A program made the translations under genes and the position numbers. From Euryarchaeota archaeon UBA10 (GTDB taxonomy: Archaea; Thermoplasmatota; Poseidoniia; Poseidoniales; Poseidoniaceae), in the NCBI GenBank assembly GCA_002498185.1, contig DAGO01000089.1, positions 12,118-70,939 on the forward strand: DNA of 58,822 nt, written 5' to 3'. A model generated the notes under the pieces. It was not told the DNA's origin. It saw only the letters and a list, made by a program, of their open reading frames with translations, and searched no databases. Of this stretch, positions 1 to 8,512 are shown piece by piece (within the stretch, counting starts at the first letter, position 1; every line of letters begins with the position of its first letter).

Positions 1-579
1 GCATGGATAATGAACAAAGATTCTGGATTCATTCCACTAGACGAGTTCAGTTACTCATTATTCGGTATTTTTTGGGCAGTTTTGTTCACTCTGTTTACCA
101 TATTTTATCAGCGAAGTTTCCACTACGCAATCACAAACCACAGAGTTATTTTCACACAACACCTAATTATTCCAGGAGATGGAAGAAGGATTCTTTTCGA
201 CAATATCAACGAGATCAGAACTCAAAGAACAATGCTAGGTGCGATGTTTGGATACAACACAATCATCTGCGACACTGGGAGCCAACTAGGAATTGGTGAA
301 GATGCAATGTCGGTTTCAGTAGGCACAACTACAGGAGGCAATTCTGGTGAAAGTGTTACTGCAGAAGGACAAGTCGCAAGGGGCTGGTTCAAGAAGATGT
401 TCGCATTCCTAACATACCAGAGAACCAGAAAAATAGACCTGCCTGACCCAAGATTCTCTTTCTTTTGCATTACAAACTGGAAATCTATCGAGCAGTTACT
501 GAATGAAATGCACCAAAGACACAGTCAATCTGGAATTCTTAACGATCTGAAAGACCAAATCGCAGAATCTCAAGATTGA
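1..579 (+). CDS. bacterial-type PH (bPH) domain membrane protein, 5'-partial
   Basis: The reading frame is open to the left edge of the window (the codons before the ATG at 10 read A-W-I), so the true start probably lies outside. A hydrophobic segment (about residues 18-36 from that ATG) leads into a bPH-like fold: YAITNHRVIFTQ, then a short loop and ILFDNINEIRTQRTMLGAMFGYNTII, with the typical pattern of a strand-rich membrane-associated domain. A Gly/Ser/Thr-rich insert (about residues 100-118) precedes a basic C-terminal part ending in a helix (WKSIEQLLNEMHQRH). Proteins of this family sit at the inner membrane face; substrate and role are unknown. It is followed by an intergenic hairpin and a TPR gene. 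Confidence 0.6.
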   Translation, partial: AWIMNKDSGFIPLDEFSYSLFGIFWAVLFTLFTIFYQRSFHYAITNHRVIFTQHLIIPGDGRRILFDNINEIRTQRTMLGAMFGYNTIICDTGSQLGIGEDAMSVSVGTTTGGNSGESVTAEGQVARGWFKKMFAFLTYQRTRKIDLPDPRFSFFCITNWKSIEQLLNEMHQRHSQSGILNDLKDQIAESQD

Positions 580-584
580 CACAT

Positions 585-599
585 AGGTTTCAAAAACCT
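585..599. repeat. intergenic inverted repeat, 6-bp arms, 3-nt loop
   Basis: AGGTTT-CAA-AAACCT lies between the stop of the PH-domain gene (579) and the TPR gene start (618). In RNA the stem can be extended by one U-G and one A-U pair. It could be a terminator, a processing hairpin or a protein-binding site. It shares its geometry (perfect arms, 3-nt spacer) with hairpins at 4342, 9006, 13137, 34648 and 55245, although the sequences differ. Confidence 0.45.
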
Positions 600-617
600 G
601 TTCTCTAAGCCGGTGAC

Positions 618-1133
618 ATGAGCGACCTAATCCAGCAGGCTGGCATGGCCCTATCAAGTGGACAATTTACCGAAGCTATGGAGTTATTTGACAAAGTAAG
701 AGAAGCTGAACCTGACAACGCAGTAGCACATTATGGTTGGGCTGAATCTGCATTCATGCGCTTATCCATGGACATGGAAGAAGACGTTCCTGCTGGTAAA
801 ATCATGCAGGTCTACAAGAAAGCAATGCAACTCGATGAAGAGAACCTAGAATATGTTGCTTCTTTCGCTAATTTCTGCCTAGATTGTGGCAGAATTCCAA
901 TGGCAATCAAAGAATATCAGCGTCTAGAAAAGATGGCTGAATTAAACGAAATTCCTGTAGAGGACACATTGTTCGATGCTAGCAGACTTATCGTAGATGC
1001 TATCGAAAGAGTCGGCCAAGGAAGAGACAACCCAATGATTCAGCCATGGCTAAGACAGGCACTAGTTTGGGCTGTCGGGGGCTTAGGTTACTCTGCTGAA
1101 GACGCTGCCGAAGTTCTATCTTCTGACGAGTGA
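618..1133 (+). CDS. TPR-repeat protein
   Basis: A soluble, acidic 171-residue protein made of helix pairs with TPR spacing: residues 5-38 (QQAGMALSSGQFTEAMELFD), about 58-90 (VYKKAMQLDEENLEYVASFA) and 90-125 (CLDCGRIPMAIKEYQRLEKM). TPRs mediate protein-protein contacts; no catalytic motif is visible. The start is supported by GGTGA four to nine bases upstream (gccggtgacATG). The stop is followed one base later by truA, so the two are probably co-transcribed. The partner is unknown. Confidence 0.75.
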   Translation: MSDLIQQAGMALSSGQFTEAMELFDKVREAEPDNAVAHYGWAESAFMRLSMDMEEDVPAGKIMQVYKKAMQLDEENLEYVASFANFCLDCGRIPMAIKEYQRLEKMAELNEIPVEDTLFDASRLIVDAIERVGQGRDNPMIQPWLRQALVWAVGGLGYSAEDAAEVLSSDE

Positions 1134-1134
1134 G

Positions 1135-2004
1135 GTGCATCAAATGGGGAAGGCGCGTATCGCCTTCCGTTTCGGCCACTATGGTGATTGTTTTCACGGC
1201 AGTCAGGTCCAACCGGATGTCCCTACTGTACAAGGTACATTCATGCACATTTTCAAAAAGAAATTGAAGTGGACTCAGGAGAGAATGCCTGTTGCATTTT
1301 CCAGCCGTACAGATTCAGGGGTCCATGTCAGATTGAATGGTGGATTCATCGACCTAGAGCAAGAACGCTGGGATGCAATGGGCGAGGCAGGGTTCATCAA
1401 GGCCGTTGGCCATCAGATCCCAGAAAGTATCTCATTGGTTGACGCAAGACAAGTTGCGGATGATTGGAGTCCCCGTAGAGCATTGTATCGAACATATAGG
1501 TACAGAATGGAATGCATGGAAGGCTGGGTGGAGCCTGAATTAGAAGACTTCACCCAACTGTGTTCACTGTTCAAGGGAGAGCATGACTGGTCTAATTTCT
1601 GTAGAAGAGAGCCAGGACGAACAACTACTCGTGTAGTTGAAGAATGCAAACCTTGGGTAAATGACGGGCGCATCATTGGATTCGAAATTGTTGGAGAAGC
1701 ATTTGTATGGAATCAAGTCAGGAGAATCGCAAATGCAATGTTAGCAGTAATCACGGGATATCGGACTACAGAGCGAGTCATTGAAGCAAGAGATAATCCA
1801 CAAATTGAGATCGATTTAGGATTAGCAGACCCCGATTGGCTAATTTTGTGGTCAGTATCTTGGGAAGGGATTCCAGACATTGAAACTCCAGAGCCTACAA
1901 TACCTGTTCCTGACCACACCAGCTCAAGATGGCAAGACCTCTGCAGGCAACAGCAAAAAGAGATACTAATCAGGCAGTTTGACTTCATTCAAGGACGATA
2001 CTGA
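1135..2004 (+). CDS. truA: tRNA pseudouridine synthase A (TruA family)
   Basis: TruA converts uridines in the anticodon stem-loop of tRNAs (positions 38-40 in bacteria) to pseudouridine. The protein of about 289 residues has the family landmarks: an N-terminal strand with DNCFHGSQ-type sequence (here FGHYGDCFHGSQVQ), the catalytic Asp in SSRTDSGVHV (about residues 57-66), a central YRYRMECM block, and the F-W-x-Q-V-R-R motif (EAFVWNQVRRIANAM, about residue 190) that lines the active site. An alternative ATG lies three codons in (1144). The gene overlaps the convergent riboflavin kinase by 20 bases. Family assignment is firm; exact target uridines are not shown by sequence. Confidence 0.9.
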   Translation: MHQMGKARIAFRFGHYGDCFHGSQVQPDVPTVQGTFMHIFKKKLKWTQERMPVAFSSRTDSGVHVRLNGGFIDLEQERWDAMGEAGFIKAVGHQIPESISLVDARQVADDWSPRRALYRTYRYRMECMEGWVEPELEDFTQLCSLFKGEHDWSNFCRREPGRTTTRVVEECKPWVNDGRIIGFEIVGEAFVWNQVRRIANAMLAVITGYRTTERVIEARDNPQIEIDLGLADPDWLILWSVSWEGIPDIETPEPTIPVPDHTSSRWQDLCRQQQKEILIRQFDFIQGRY

Positions 2005-2413
2005 CCGTATCGCCATCGGCGAGTGAACATGATTCCCTCAGAAAAACTCCAGCGATAACTTCCACGACATCTTCATGCCTTGTCAAATCAGGAATCAAAA
2101 CTGCACAATCATGGCTAGCACCTTCAGCCTCGATTGTTGCTAGAAATGCTGTTGCCCCACCGAAGGAGACTCCATCTCTGTCAAAGCCTTTGACCCTGTG
2201 CGATTGTACTGAACTTGAATCTCCTTCTTCCAAACCTGCACTAACTCGCAGCTTCTTGTATTGAACCAATGATTCTCCTTCGACTTTGACGTTCAAAGTT
2301 CCAGGCCATGCTCCTTTTCCAATTATTGTCTTAAATTGGTCTTGGTAATGTTGTTGAGACATGAAAATGTGCGCTCTTCCAAGTCCAGAGGATACAATGC
2401 CATCAATTCGCAT
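1985..2413 (-). CDS. ribK: CTP-dependent riboflavin kinase, archaeal (RibK/DUF120)
   Basis: This archaeal enzyme phosphorylates riboflavin to FMN using CTP instead of ATP. The 142-residue protein matches the compact RibK fold: IDGIVSSGLGRAHIFMSQQHY at the N-terminus, the PGTLNVKVEG nucleotide-loop motif (about residues 36-45), AVLIPDLTRHEDVVEVIAG and the closing LRE..SLADGDTVSIVLE. A longer upstream extension exists in the frame, but the ATG at 2413 is chosen because the family starts precisely at this M-x-I-x-G-x-V-x-S-G-x-G strand. It is transcribed divergently from kbl; the AT-rich block around 2431-2440 could serve as its promoter. No fused winged-helix regulator domain, unlike some archaeal homologues. 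Confidence 0.88.
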   Translation of the reverse strand: MRIDGIVSSGLGRAHIFMSQQHYQDQFKTIIGKGAWPGTLNVKVEGESLVQYKKLRVSAGLEEGDSSSVQSHRVKGFDRDGVSFGGATAFLATIEAEGASHDCAVLIPDLTRHEDVVEVIAGVFLRESCSLADGDTVSIVLE

Positions 2414-2492
2414 TGACCGGCCCAGCGACCACTTATTCATGACTGTTTGCAACGGAGCAAAACAACATGTAGAACAACCATGTGGCACTGCC

Positions 2493-3674
2493 ATGGCAGG
2501 AGATCTATCTTGGATGGAAGAAAGGTATGCACACCTAGAAGAACAATCGCTTCTGTGGCAACCACCAACTCTCGAAAGCGCAAATACTCCACGCTGTACG
2601 ATGGACGGCAAGCCTACAATTATGCTATCTGCTAACAATTATCTGAACCTCACGACCCATCCGAAGGTTGTCGAAGCTTCAATCGCAGCCACAAGAAAGT
2701 ACGGTGCGGGAAGTGGTTCAGTAAGAGCCATAGCCGGAACTATGGATATTCACTTGGAGGCAGAAAACAAAGTTGCCGAATTCAAAGGAGTTGAATCTTC
2801 GCTAATTTACTCTGCAGGCTACACTGCTAATGTCGGATTAATTCCTTCACTGGTACAAGGAAAGCAAGACATCATAATTTCTGATGAGTTAAACCATGGC
2901 TCAATCATCGACGGAGTTAGATTAACAAAGGCCCAGAGAGCTGTTTTCCCTCACAATGACATGGGTGCATTCGAACAAGTTCTGAAGGAAAATCAAGATG
3001 CGGAAAGGAAGTTGGTCATCGTTGATGGAGTGTTTTCCATGGATGGAGATATCTGTCCTCTTGATGAATTGACTGCACTTGCTGAAGAGTACAATGCGAT
3101 GGTTATGGTTGATGACTGCCACGGAGAGGGAGTTCTTGGAGATGGTGGGAGAGGTATCGTGGACCACTTCAAATTACAAGGAAGAGTAGACTTTGAAGTC
3201 GGCTCATTCTCAAAAGCACTCGGCGTTCAAGGTGGAATCCTTGCAGGAAAAGAAATCGTTAGGAAACATGCACTCAATCATTCTCGTTCTTGGCTGTTAT
3301 CTGGTTCACAACCACCTGGTGTTGCTGCGGCACAAAAGGCCGCTGTAGAGGTATTGATGGACGAGCCAGAACATCACGCAAGGCTCTGGGAAAATACCGA
3401 ATATTTCCGAAGTGAGATGCAATCTCTTGGTTTCGACACAGGTGTTTCAACCACCCCTATTATTCCTGTAATGTGTGGCGAATCCTCTGTCGCCAAAGGC
3501 CTGTCAAATGCGATGCTAAAGCAAGGTGTAATGGCTGGAGCAATTGTTTTCCCAATGGTTGCAAGGGACAAAGCACGTGTAAGAACTCAAATGTCTGCAG
3601 GCCTAACACGTGATGACTTAGATGAAGTTCTTCGAATATTTGAGAGCGCTGGAAAAGATGTCGGATTGATTTAA
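2493..3674 (+). CDS. kbl: glycine C-acetyltransferase / alpha-oxoamine synthase (Kbl family)
   Basis: A PLP enzyme of the alpha-oxoamine synthase family. Kbl interconverts 2-amino-3-ketobutyrate plus CoA with glycine plus acetyl-CoA, the second step of threonine degradation. Family marks: SANNYLNLTTHPKV, GAGSGSVRAIAGT, SDELNHGSIIDG, the PLP-contacting VMVDDCHGEGVLGDGGRG and the Schiff-base lysine in SFSKALGVQGG. The start at 2493 (MAGDLSWMEERY) fits the family's short N-terminal helix; ATGs at 2439 and 2361 are in frame, but the latter would run into ribK. 8-Amino-7-oxononanoate synthase or a serine palmitoyltransferase-like function is the main alternative. No threonine dehydrogenase is in the window. 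Confidence 0.82.
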   Translation: MAGDLSWMEERYAHLEEQSLLWQPPTLESANTPRCTMDGKPTIMLSANNYLNLTTHPKVVEASIAATRKYGAGSGSVRAIAGTMDIHLEAENKVAEFKGVESSLIYSAGYTANVGLIPSLVQGKQDIIISDELNHGSIIDGVRLTKAQRAVFPHNDMGAFEQVLKENQDAERKLVIVDGVFSMDGDICPLDELTALAEEYNAMVMVDDCHGEGVLGDGGRGIVDHFKLQGRVDFEVGSFSKALGVQGGILAGKEIVRKHALNHSRSWLLSGSQPPGVAAAQKAAVEVLMDEPEHHARLWENTEYFRSEMQSLGFDTGVSTTPIIPVMCGESSVAKGLSNAMLKQGVMAGAIVFPMVARDKARVRTQMSAGLTRDDLDEVLRIFESAGKDVGLI

Positions 3675-4295
3675 TCACTCTTCTTCGGATTCAAACTCTT
3701 CGATGACTTCCATCAGCTCAGTGTCATCAGATTCTATCGAATCAGATTCCTGTTCCCGGAGATACTGTTTTGCCGGCATTTCTGCAAATGGACTAGTACC
3801 ATCTTCAATCATGCAAAGTAATCTCCACCTTGGCGCCCATGAAAGATGGATGTAAAGTGGCCCTGGAATCATAAGTAAACCCCATGACAAATATTGAGAG
3901 TAGGTATTGTTAGAGAGTAAATCAGTATGAATCAAAGTGATTAATGCAAAACCGATGAACGGCATTGGATAGAGTGCTTTCCTATTTACTGCAATTGGCA
4001 TTCGTTTGGTAAATGCGTTAACAATTCGGCTGAATATTCCCAAGAATGCAGTTGCGAAAATTAGCAAGCTAGCATGAAGTAACCAAAGAGGGAACCAAAA
4101 TTCTTCGGTCATTGCATAAGGAAGAATCAGCGCCAGGGAAACCAAAAAACCGTAAAATGCGCCTATATTTGACGGGTGAGATAACCAAAGGGGCAAGTTG
4201 GAAAATCGTTTTGATAGCCCTCCTCCTGTCAACAAATCGCGCTGTGATTCATCCAGCGAGGAGATGTCTCCGTCCCAGACTGAGTCTGCGGCCAT
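3675..4295 (-). CDS. hypothetical four-helix membrane protein
   Basis: I do not recognise a family. The 206-residue protein has about four hydrophobic segments (near residues 45-62, 67-88, 108-125 and 135-150), a conserved-looking W-rich amphipathic stretch (HLSWAPRWRLL) and a strongly acidic C-terminal tail (TELMEVIEEFESEEE). Its stop codon abuts the kbl stop with no spacer. It is the downstream partner of the membrane gene at 4360-4977, transcribed in the same direction across a 64-base gap that holds an inverted repeat and a possible TATA-like element (TTTATTC near 4310-4316). Confidence 0.6.
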   Translation of the reverse strand: MAADSVWDGDISSLDESQRDLLTGGGLSKRFSNLPLWLSHPSNIGAFYGFLVSLALILPYAMTEEFWFPLWLLHASLLIFATAFLGIFSRIVNAFTKRMPIAVNRKALYPMPFIGFALITLIHTDLLSNNTYSQYLSWGLLMIPGPLYIHLSWAPRWRLLCMIEDGTSPFAEMPAKQYLREQESDSIESDDTELMEVIEEFESEEE

Positions 4296-4341
4296 AGTGC
4301 GTGTGCGTAGAATAAACCATTTGAAGGTACGGTGTGATGTT

Positions 4342-4356
4342 CATATTTCCAATATG
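4342..4356. repeat. intergenic inverted repeat, 6-bp arms, 3-nt loop
   Basis: CATATT-TCC-AATATG is a perfect inverted repeat in the 64-base spacer between two minus-strand membrane protein genes. It begins three bases beyond the stop of the upstream gene and lies upstream of the promoter region of the next, so it could be a terminator hairpin or an operator. Confidence 0.45.
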
Positions 4357-4359
4357 ATT

Positions 4360-4977
4360 TCATTCATTTGCAAAGATACGAGAGATAGGTCCTTGTACGT
4401 CAATTTCCTCCTCTGGTAACCACTCTCTTTCGAGCAAAGTAGATTCTTGTGATTCTCTTTCACGGGCATCTTCAAATTCATCATTTGACCCATTGACCGC
4501 ATTATTCAGAGAGATTGCTTGATTGATTATGGCGAGGTGCTTATTGAGAACTGATTCTTTCAGATTTGTATCCCATACGGACAGAACCGACAGATCATCG
4601 TCTTGACGATGGATAACCCAGCATGAAAGTGAGTCTTTGGCTAACTTCAATCTATGATTACCAGGTTCTATCCAATTTTCCGAAAATTTGACCATGATTT
4701 CTGATTTTGAGACCGGTTCTGATTCCATGAAGGGGTGATTCAAGTTAACCGCTAATGGAATCTGAGCACTAGCAGAGATCAAACTACGGATTAGTAGCAC
4801 ATCTATGATAACCAACAAAACCGTAATCAGAAGCCAGTTAGCGGGCCAATATATCACTAATATTGCAAATGTTAGATTGATCACAGCAAGTGAAATCTTC
4901 ATGTTTTTAGTCGAATCGTTCAACTCTTTACCAAGAGGCGTATTCGAGAAAAGAATCAGCCCCTTTGGTGCGTCCAT
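4360..4977 (-). CDS. hypothetical membrane protein with acidic tail
   Basis: Unrecognised. The 205-residue protein has two closely spaced hydrophobic helices (about residues 26-42 and 47-66), followed by a beta-rich domain (SEIMVKFSENWIEPGNHRLKL, SCWVIHRQDDDLSVLSVWDTN) and an acidic C-terminus. The layout resembles its downstream neighbour (helices first, acidic tail last), but I see no convincing sequence similarity. It is divergent from the DUF835 gene with 41 bases between starts, so the two promoters must overlap. Confidence 0.55.
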   Translation of the reverse strand: MDAPKGLILFSNTPLGKELNDSTKNMKISLAVINLTFAILVIYWPANWLLITVLLVIIDVLLIRSLISASAQIPLAVNLNHPFMESEPVSKSEIMVKFSENWIEPGNHRLKLAKDSLSCWVIHRQDDDLSVLSVWDTNLKESVLNKHLAIINQAISLNNAVNGSNDEFEDARERESQESTLLEREWLPEEEIDVQGPISRIFANE

Positions 4978-5018
4978 AATCCCGCCACGAGCATTTAGGA
5001 CATGAAACCCTCGTCATA

Positions 5019-6764
5019 ATGCATGATTTACCCCCATCATTCAAGAAGGGTGGAATTACGAACCACCCCGTAGGGGTGCCTATGGTCGAGTTGCCGAGAG
5101 GGAATATCATCGAGGAAAGACGCGGAGGTGCAGGCATTCTCGCAACCTTGGTCAATGAGATGGTAAAACTCAACTCGAGCGGATACATTCGTACTGAAAG
5201 AACACCCGCTGAAAAGATGCCGAGAGTTGGACAAGTCGTCGTAACTAGGGGGGAAGTCAGCGCCGCAATCCATGAAGATAAAGCGATTCTTGAAGGTGTA
5301 GAAGCACTGATTGAGATCGAAGCAGATTGCACTGAACTCGACTGCCTTATTCAGTTGATTGAAGATGTAGATGTTCAACGTATTCTGGACTTACATCCGA
5401 CGGCCAAACTTACTGTTGAGACTCCTGAAGAGAGCAAATCATCACAATGGTGGGAAAATATCAGCAATCGGAAAAATGCGTGGACAAAATCCAGCAAACT
5501 ACCAACGATTGAAGCAACTATTGAGGCGCCTGAGTTTGTCAAGGCCAAAGCAGCAGCAATGGTCCACAGACATGTCGAAATGGGCACTTCGCTCAAACCA
5601 GGAAGTGTTCATTCTAATGGAAGTGAAATGATTTTCCAACTCGCATCAAATCTGAAGAATCATGGCAAACCATTGTTGGTAATCAGCAGAAAATCCCGTG
5701 AAGAATTGATGGTTAATTTCAACATACCAGCAGAGAATAGCCTCTGGTTATCGCAGAAGGAAGGAGAAGGAGTACAATTCGTTGACATCGATGCGATAAA
5801 GGGCACAGTGTATGGTTTCTTGGAAGGCAACCTAAGAGCTGTTCTTCTCCTAGATGGTTTGGAATACCTCGCAAACATTTGTGGGAGCAAACCAGTTATC
5901 GAGATGGTTCGAGAACTCGGTGACAGGATGAGATACGAAGACGACTGTCTGTTGATATCATGCGATAAATCCGCATGGACCAAATCGGAAGCGGCTCAAC
6001 TCACGAGGGCTGCACCATACCTGGAAACCTCCGTCATTTCAGCATGGAATGCTGACCCGGATTCGCTATTGGACCACCCATTAATGGCACCTCCAACCGA
6101 AGAAGAATTGCTTCGTCTAACTGAATATCTGGAAGCAAACACTCCAGAATCATTTGTCCCCGAGGAAATCGTTGAGATTGTTCCAGAACCTGTAGAAGTT
6201 ATCGAAGAGATACCTATTGAGGTAGTCGAGGAGGAAATAATCATCACTGAGACGATACAAGAAGAAATCGTGGAAGAGGTTCCTGAAGTGGTTGAGTCAA
6301 AGGGTCCAAGGAAGCCACAACGAGTCAAGAGGCGTAGGTCAAAGCACGCCAAAGTAATGAGTGCTAGAGAAGCAGGTCTTGCTGGCCTTGCTGCAATTAA
6401 AGGCGACAGAGACATTGGAGATTTGCCGATGACAAAGTCCCTGCCGAAGACAGCCATAGGCGTTGGCAAAGAAGGTGCTATGCCATCGATTCCAAACACA
6501 ATCCCAACAGAATTGAATGATGCTGCTCGCCAAGATTCCGCAAAGAAATCTAGAAATTTACCAGAAACCAAACTTGGACCCAAGGCAGTAGGTGGAAAGA
6601 AAGCCGGTTCCAAAGGAAAGGTTGTCAGTCCATTAGCAGCACGTGGAGTCGAAATCAAGCGCAACATTGCAAAGAGATCTCAAGCATCTAGTGTCCCTCA
6701 GAAGGAATTGGATATTGACAAAGAACTTGAATCTTGGAAATTTAATGAGGAGGAGACAGAATGA
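5019..6764 (+). CDS. DUF835-domain protein with acidic/basic C-terminal extension
   Basis: The protein is 581 residues. An N-terminal module (1-135) contains a basic RRGGAGILATLVNEMVKL segment. Residues about 190-330 match DUF835, an archaeal domain: GSEMIFQLASNLKNHGKPLLVISR, then SLWLSQ, and LRAVLLLDGLEYLANICGS followed by CLLISCDKSAW. Next come a long Glu/Ile/Val-rich acidic stretch (about 395-425), a basic patch RKPQRVKRRRSKHAK and a Lys/Ala-rich tail. DUF835 has no firmly established activity. The stop overlaps the start of the DnaA-like ATPase (ATGA), so the two are very likely translated together and may act together. Confidence 0.75.
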   Translation: MHDLPPSFKKGGITNHPVGVPMVELPRGNIIEERRGGAGILATLVNEMVKLNSSGYIRTERTPAEKMPRVGQVVVTRGEVSAAIHEDKAILEGVEALIEIEADCTELDCLIQLIEDVDVQRILDLHPTAKLTVETPEESKSSQWWENISNRKNAWTKSSKLPTIEATIEAPEFVKAKAAAMVHRHVEMGTSLKPGSVHSNGSEMIFQLASNLKNHGKPLLVISRKSREELMVNFNIPAENSLWLSQKEGEGVQFVDIDAIKGTVYGFLEGNLRAVLLLDGLEYLANICGSKPVIEMVRELGDRMRYEDDCLLISCDKSAWTKSEAAQLTRAAPYLETSVISAWNADPDSLLDHPLMAPPTEEELLRLTEYLEANTPESFVPEEIVEIVPEPVEVIEEIPIEVVEEEIIITETIQEEIVEEVPEVVESKGPRKPQRVKRRRSKHAKVMSAREAGLAGLAAIKGDRDIGDLPMTKSLPKTAIGVGKEGAMPSIPNTIPTELNDAARQDSAKKSRNLPETKLGPKAVGGKKAGSKGKVVSPLAARGVEIKRNIAKRSQASSVPQKELDIDKELESWKFNEEETE

Positions 6765-8512
6765 GACTTTCACACCGAGAGAAACTTCAACTCGCCCTAG
6801 CTAACGCCAGAGAAAGTCTAGGGAGAGATAACACTTCAACACAACCGGCGTTATCAAAATTGAACACACTTAGGGGAGTAAAAGAGGCGATTGATACCAG
6901 AGAAGGAAACCTCCTTTCCAGAACTGGAGTGAAGACCCGTCCCACCTTTGACATTGTTGCAGACCAGATCCTTGGAGAACCAACTTCTTGGAAGCCGAGT
7001 ATTGATTTGGATGAAGGAGAAAATTCGCTTTCTCAAATCGCTGCAAAACGAATCGGTGAAATGCGAGAGAGGCAAGAAATTGAGGAAGGAGAAGAAGAAT
7101 TGCTCGGGGAATCATTTGGCATGCTAAAGGATGGCAGGCCAATATGGGCAGAAGTTCTCGATACCCAGAGAGGATACTCTACTAATTTCACAGATTACGG
7201 TATGAAAGACCTAGCATTCAGGCCTTTGTGGCCCCCCGTTCAGAAACTCTCAGACCATAATACCTGGAAAAGTTGGCATGTTGTTGAAGAAAACTCACGT
7301 GCATCAATGGCCTGTGAAAAGGTAATTGAAAAGCCAGGAATCACGATGAATCCTCTACTAATTCTTGGGGACACAGGATGTGGCAAGTCCCACATCTTAA
7401 GCGCCTCAGTTCAAGCGATGATTCGCAGACAAGATGGCAACGTACACTTGTTATCGACATCGGCAATGAGAGGGTGGGAATCACTGCCTGATGGGTGGCA
7501 AGACGCTGTTGCGCATGCTAACCTAATCGCAATCGATGACCTCCACCTTGCTGATGAAAGAATTGCAACAGAACTTGGAATGATGATTGACTATGCTCTA
7601 AACATGGGCGTACAAGTTATTGCAACATCTAGAGTTGATTCTAATGAATGGCCAGCTCGCAGATTATGGGAAGTTATGCGTTCCGCTACGAGTGTCTGGA
7701 TTAGGAAACCTAGTTCCGCTTCTCTAATCACTCACTTACGACGTAATGCAGGAGGCAGAGCACTGCTCTTAGACGATGCAATGATTGCAAGAATCGTCAA
7801 GCATGGAGGAGGGGACTGGCGAAGCACTGATGCAGCATTTGAGAAAGTCGCTCTTGCAGTTGAATCTGGAGAGCGAATTATTTCCGGCGAGGATGTTACT
7901 AGTATTCTCGAAGAAGTACCTCAAGAAATGACCGAAGTAGAATTATTCACTGAGAGAGAAGACTTGGAAGAGATTGCTTCTCGAGTTATCAGCGAAACAC
8001 TTGACCACGTTTACACTGGAAGAGATGTCGCAGGAGTCGAATTGAACGTACCTGTTCCTGAACTAAGTGACGACTGGGAAGTTCCAGAACTCACGATTGA
8101 GGAAAAGGATGAATTGCATGAAGTGCTGACTAGCAGGAACCTCACACCGCATGTAACAACCACGCTGACTGTGGACGAAAGTGATGAATTCTTGGTTCAC
8201 AGAGATGACAATCTAGACGCGTTGGACCAAGTTCGAGTTGCTGAAACTACCTCTAGCATAGATTCAATCACTGACCAAATGTTCGAGAGAATGAGTAACG
8301 AACACATAGAGCAATCAAAGAAATTAGCCGAATTAGAACAAGAAATGTTCGACTTAGCAGATAGAAGCAGAGATGCATCTGTTGAAGAGTTAATCGAAAT
8401 CGCTGACCGAGTTGGAGAGATCGAAGTAATTCTTGGAAATGTGCAAGAGCATCCAAGCTATGCTATGCTTACTCCTGTCACTGTCTTGACACCAATAGGT
8501 GAAGAGGCATGA
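6761..8512 (+). CDS. DnaA/Hda-like AAA+ ATPase without a DnaA DNA-binding domain
   Basis: The 583-residue protein carries a central AAA+ module that lines up with DnaA domain III. There is a HVVEENSRASMACEKVIEKP segment equivalent to the DnaA VVG-x-N-x-x-A box, then NPLLILGDTGCGKSH (Walker A, residues 203-210), LIAIDDLHLAD (Walker B, about 255-263), VIATSRVD (sensor 1) and GGDWRSTDAAFEKVA, whose Arg354 fits sensor 2 (DnaA has VRELEGAL). Flanking parts are a helical N-terminus (1-165) and an acidic, coiled-coil-prone C-terminus (about 490-560). The C-terminal DnaA helix-turn-helix is absent. It overlaps both neighbours by 4 bases (ATGA), giving a three-gene operon. The role could be nucleoprotein remodelling with the DUF835 partner; this is inference. 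Confidence 0.72.
   Translation: MRLSHREKLQLALANARESLGRDNTSTQPALSKLNTLRGVKEAIDTREGNLLSRTGVKTRPTFDIVADQILGEPTSWKPSIDLDEGENSLSQIAAKRIGEMRERQEIEEGEEELLGESFGMLKDGRPIWAEVLDTQRGYSTNFTDYGMKDLAFRPLWPPVQKLSDHNTWKSWHVVEENSRASMACEKVIEKPGITMNPLLILGDTGCGKSHILSASVQAMIRRQDGNVHLLSTSAMRGWESLPDGWQDAVAHANLIAIDDLHLADERIATELGMMIDYALNMGVQVIATSRVDSNEWPARRLWEVMRSATSVWIRKPSSASLITHLRRNAGGRALLLDDAMIARIVKHGGGDWRSTDAAFEKVALAVESGERIISGEDVTSILEEVPQEMTEVELFTEREDLEEIASRVISETLDHVYTGRDVAGVELNVPVPELSDDWEVPELTIEEKDELHEVLTSRNLTPHVTTTLTVDESDEFLVHRDDNLDALDQVRVAETTSSIDSITDQMFERMSNEHIEQSKKLAELEQEMFDLADRSRDASVEELIEIADRVGEIEVILGNVQEHPSYAMLTPVTVLTPIGEEA

Noticed and set aside
3..299. Plus-strand reading frame of 98 codons at the left edge
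   Set aside because: It is a shadow of the PH-domain frame, which has the recognisable fold and is open to the window edge.
2414..2638. N-terminal extension of the riboflavin kinase frame
   Set aside because: The extension has no family similarity, runs under kbl coding sequence and precedes the conserved first strand of RibK.
5996..6667. Minus-strand frame of 223 codons
   Set aside because: Antisense to the DUF835 gene; its Ser/Ile/Pro-rich product mirrors the Glu/Lys-rich sense strand and has no start signal or motif.
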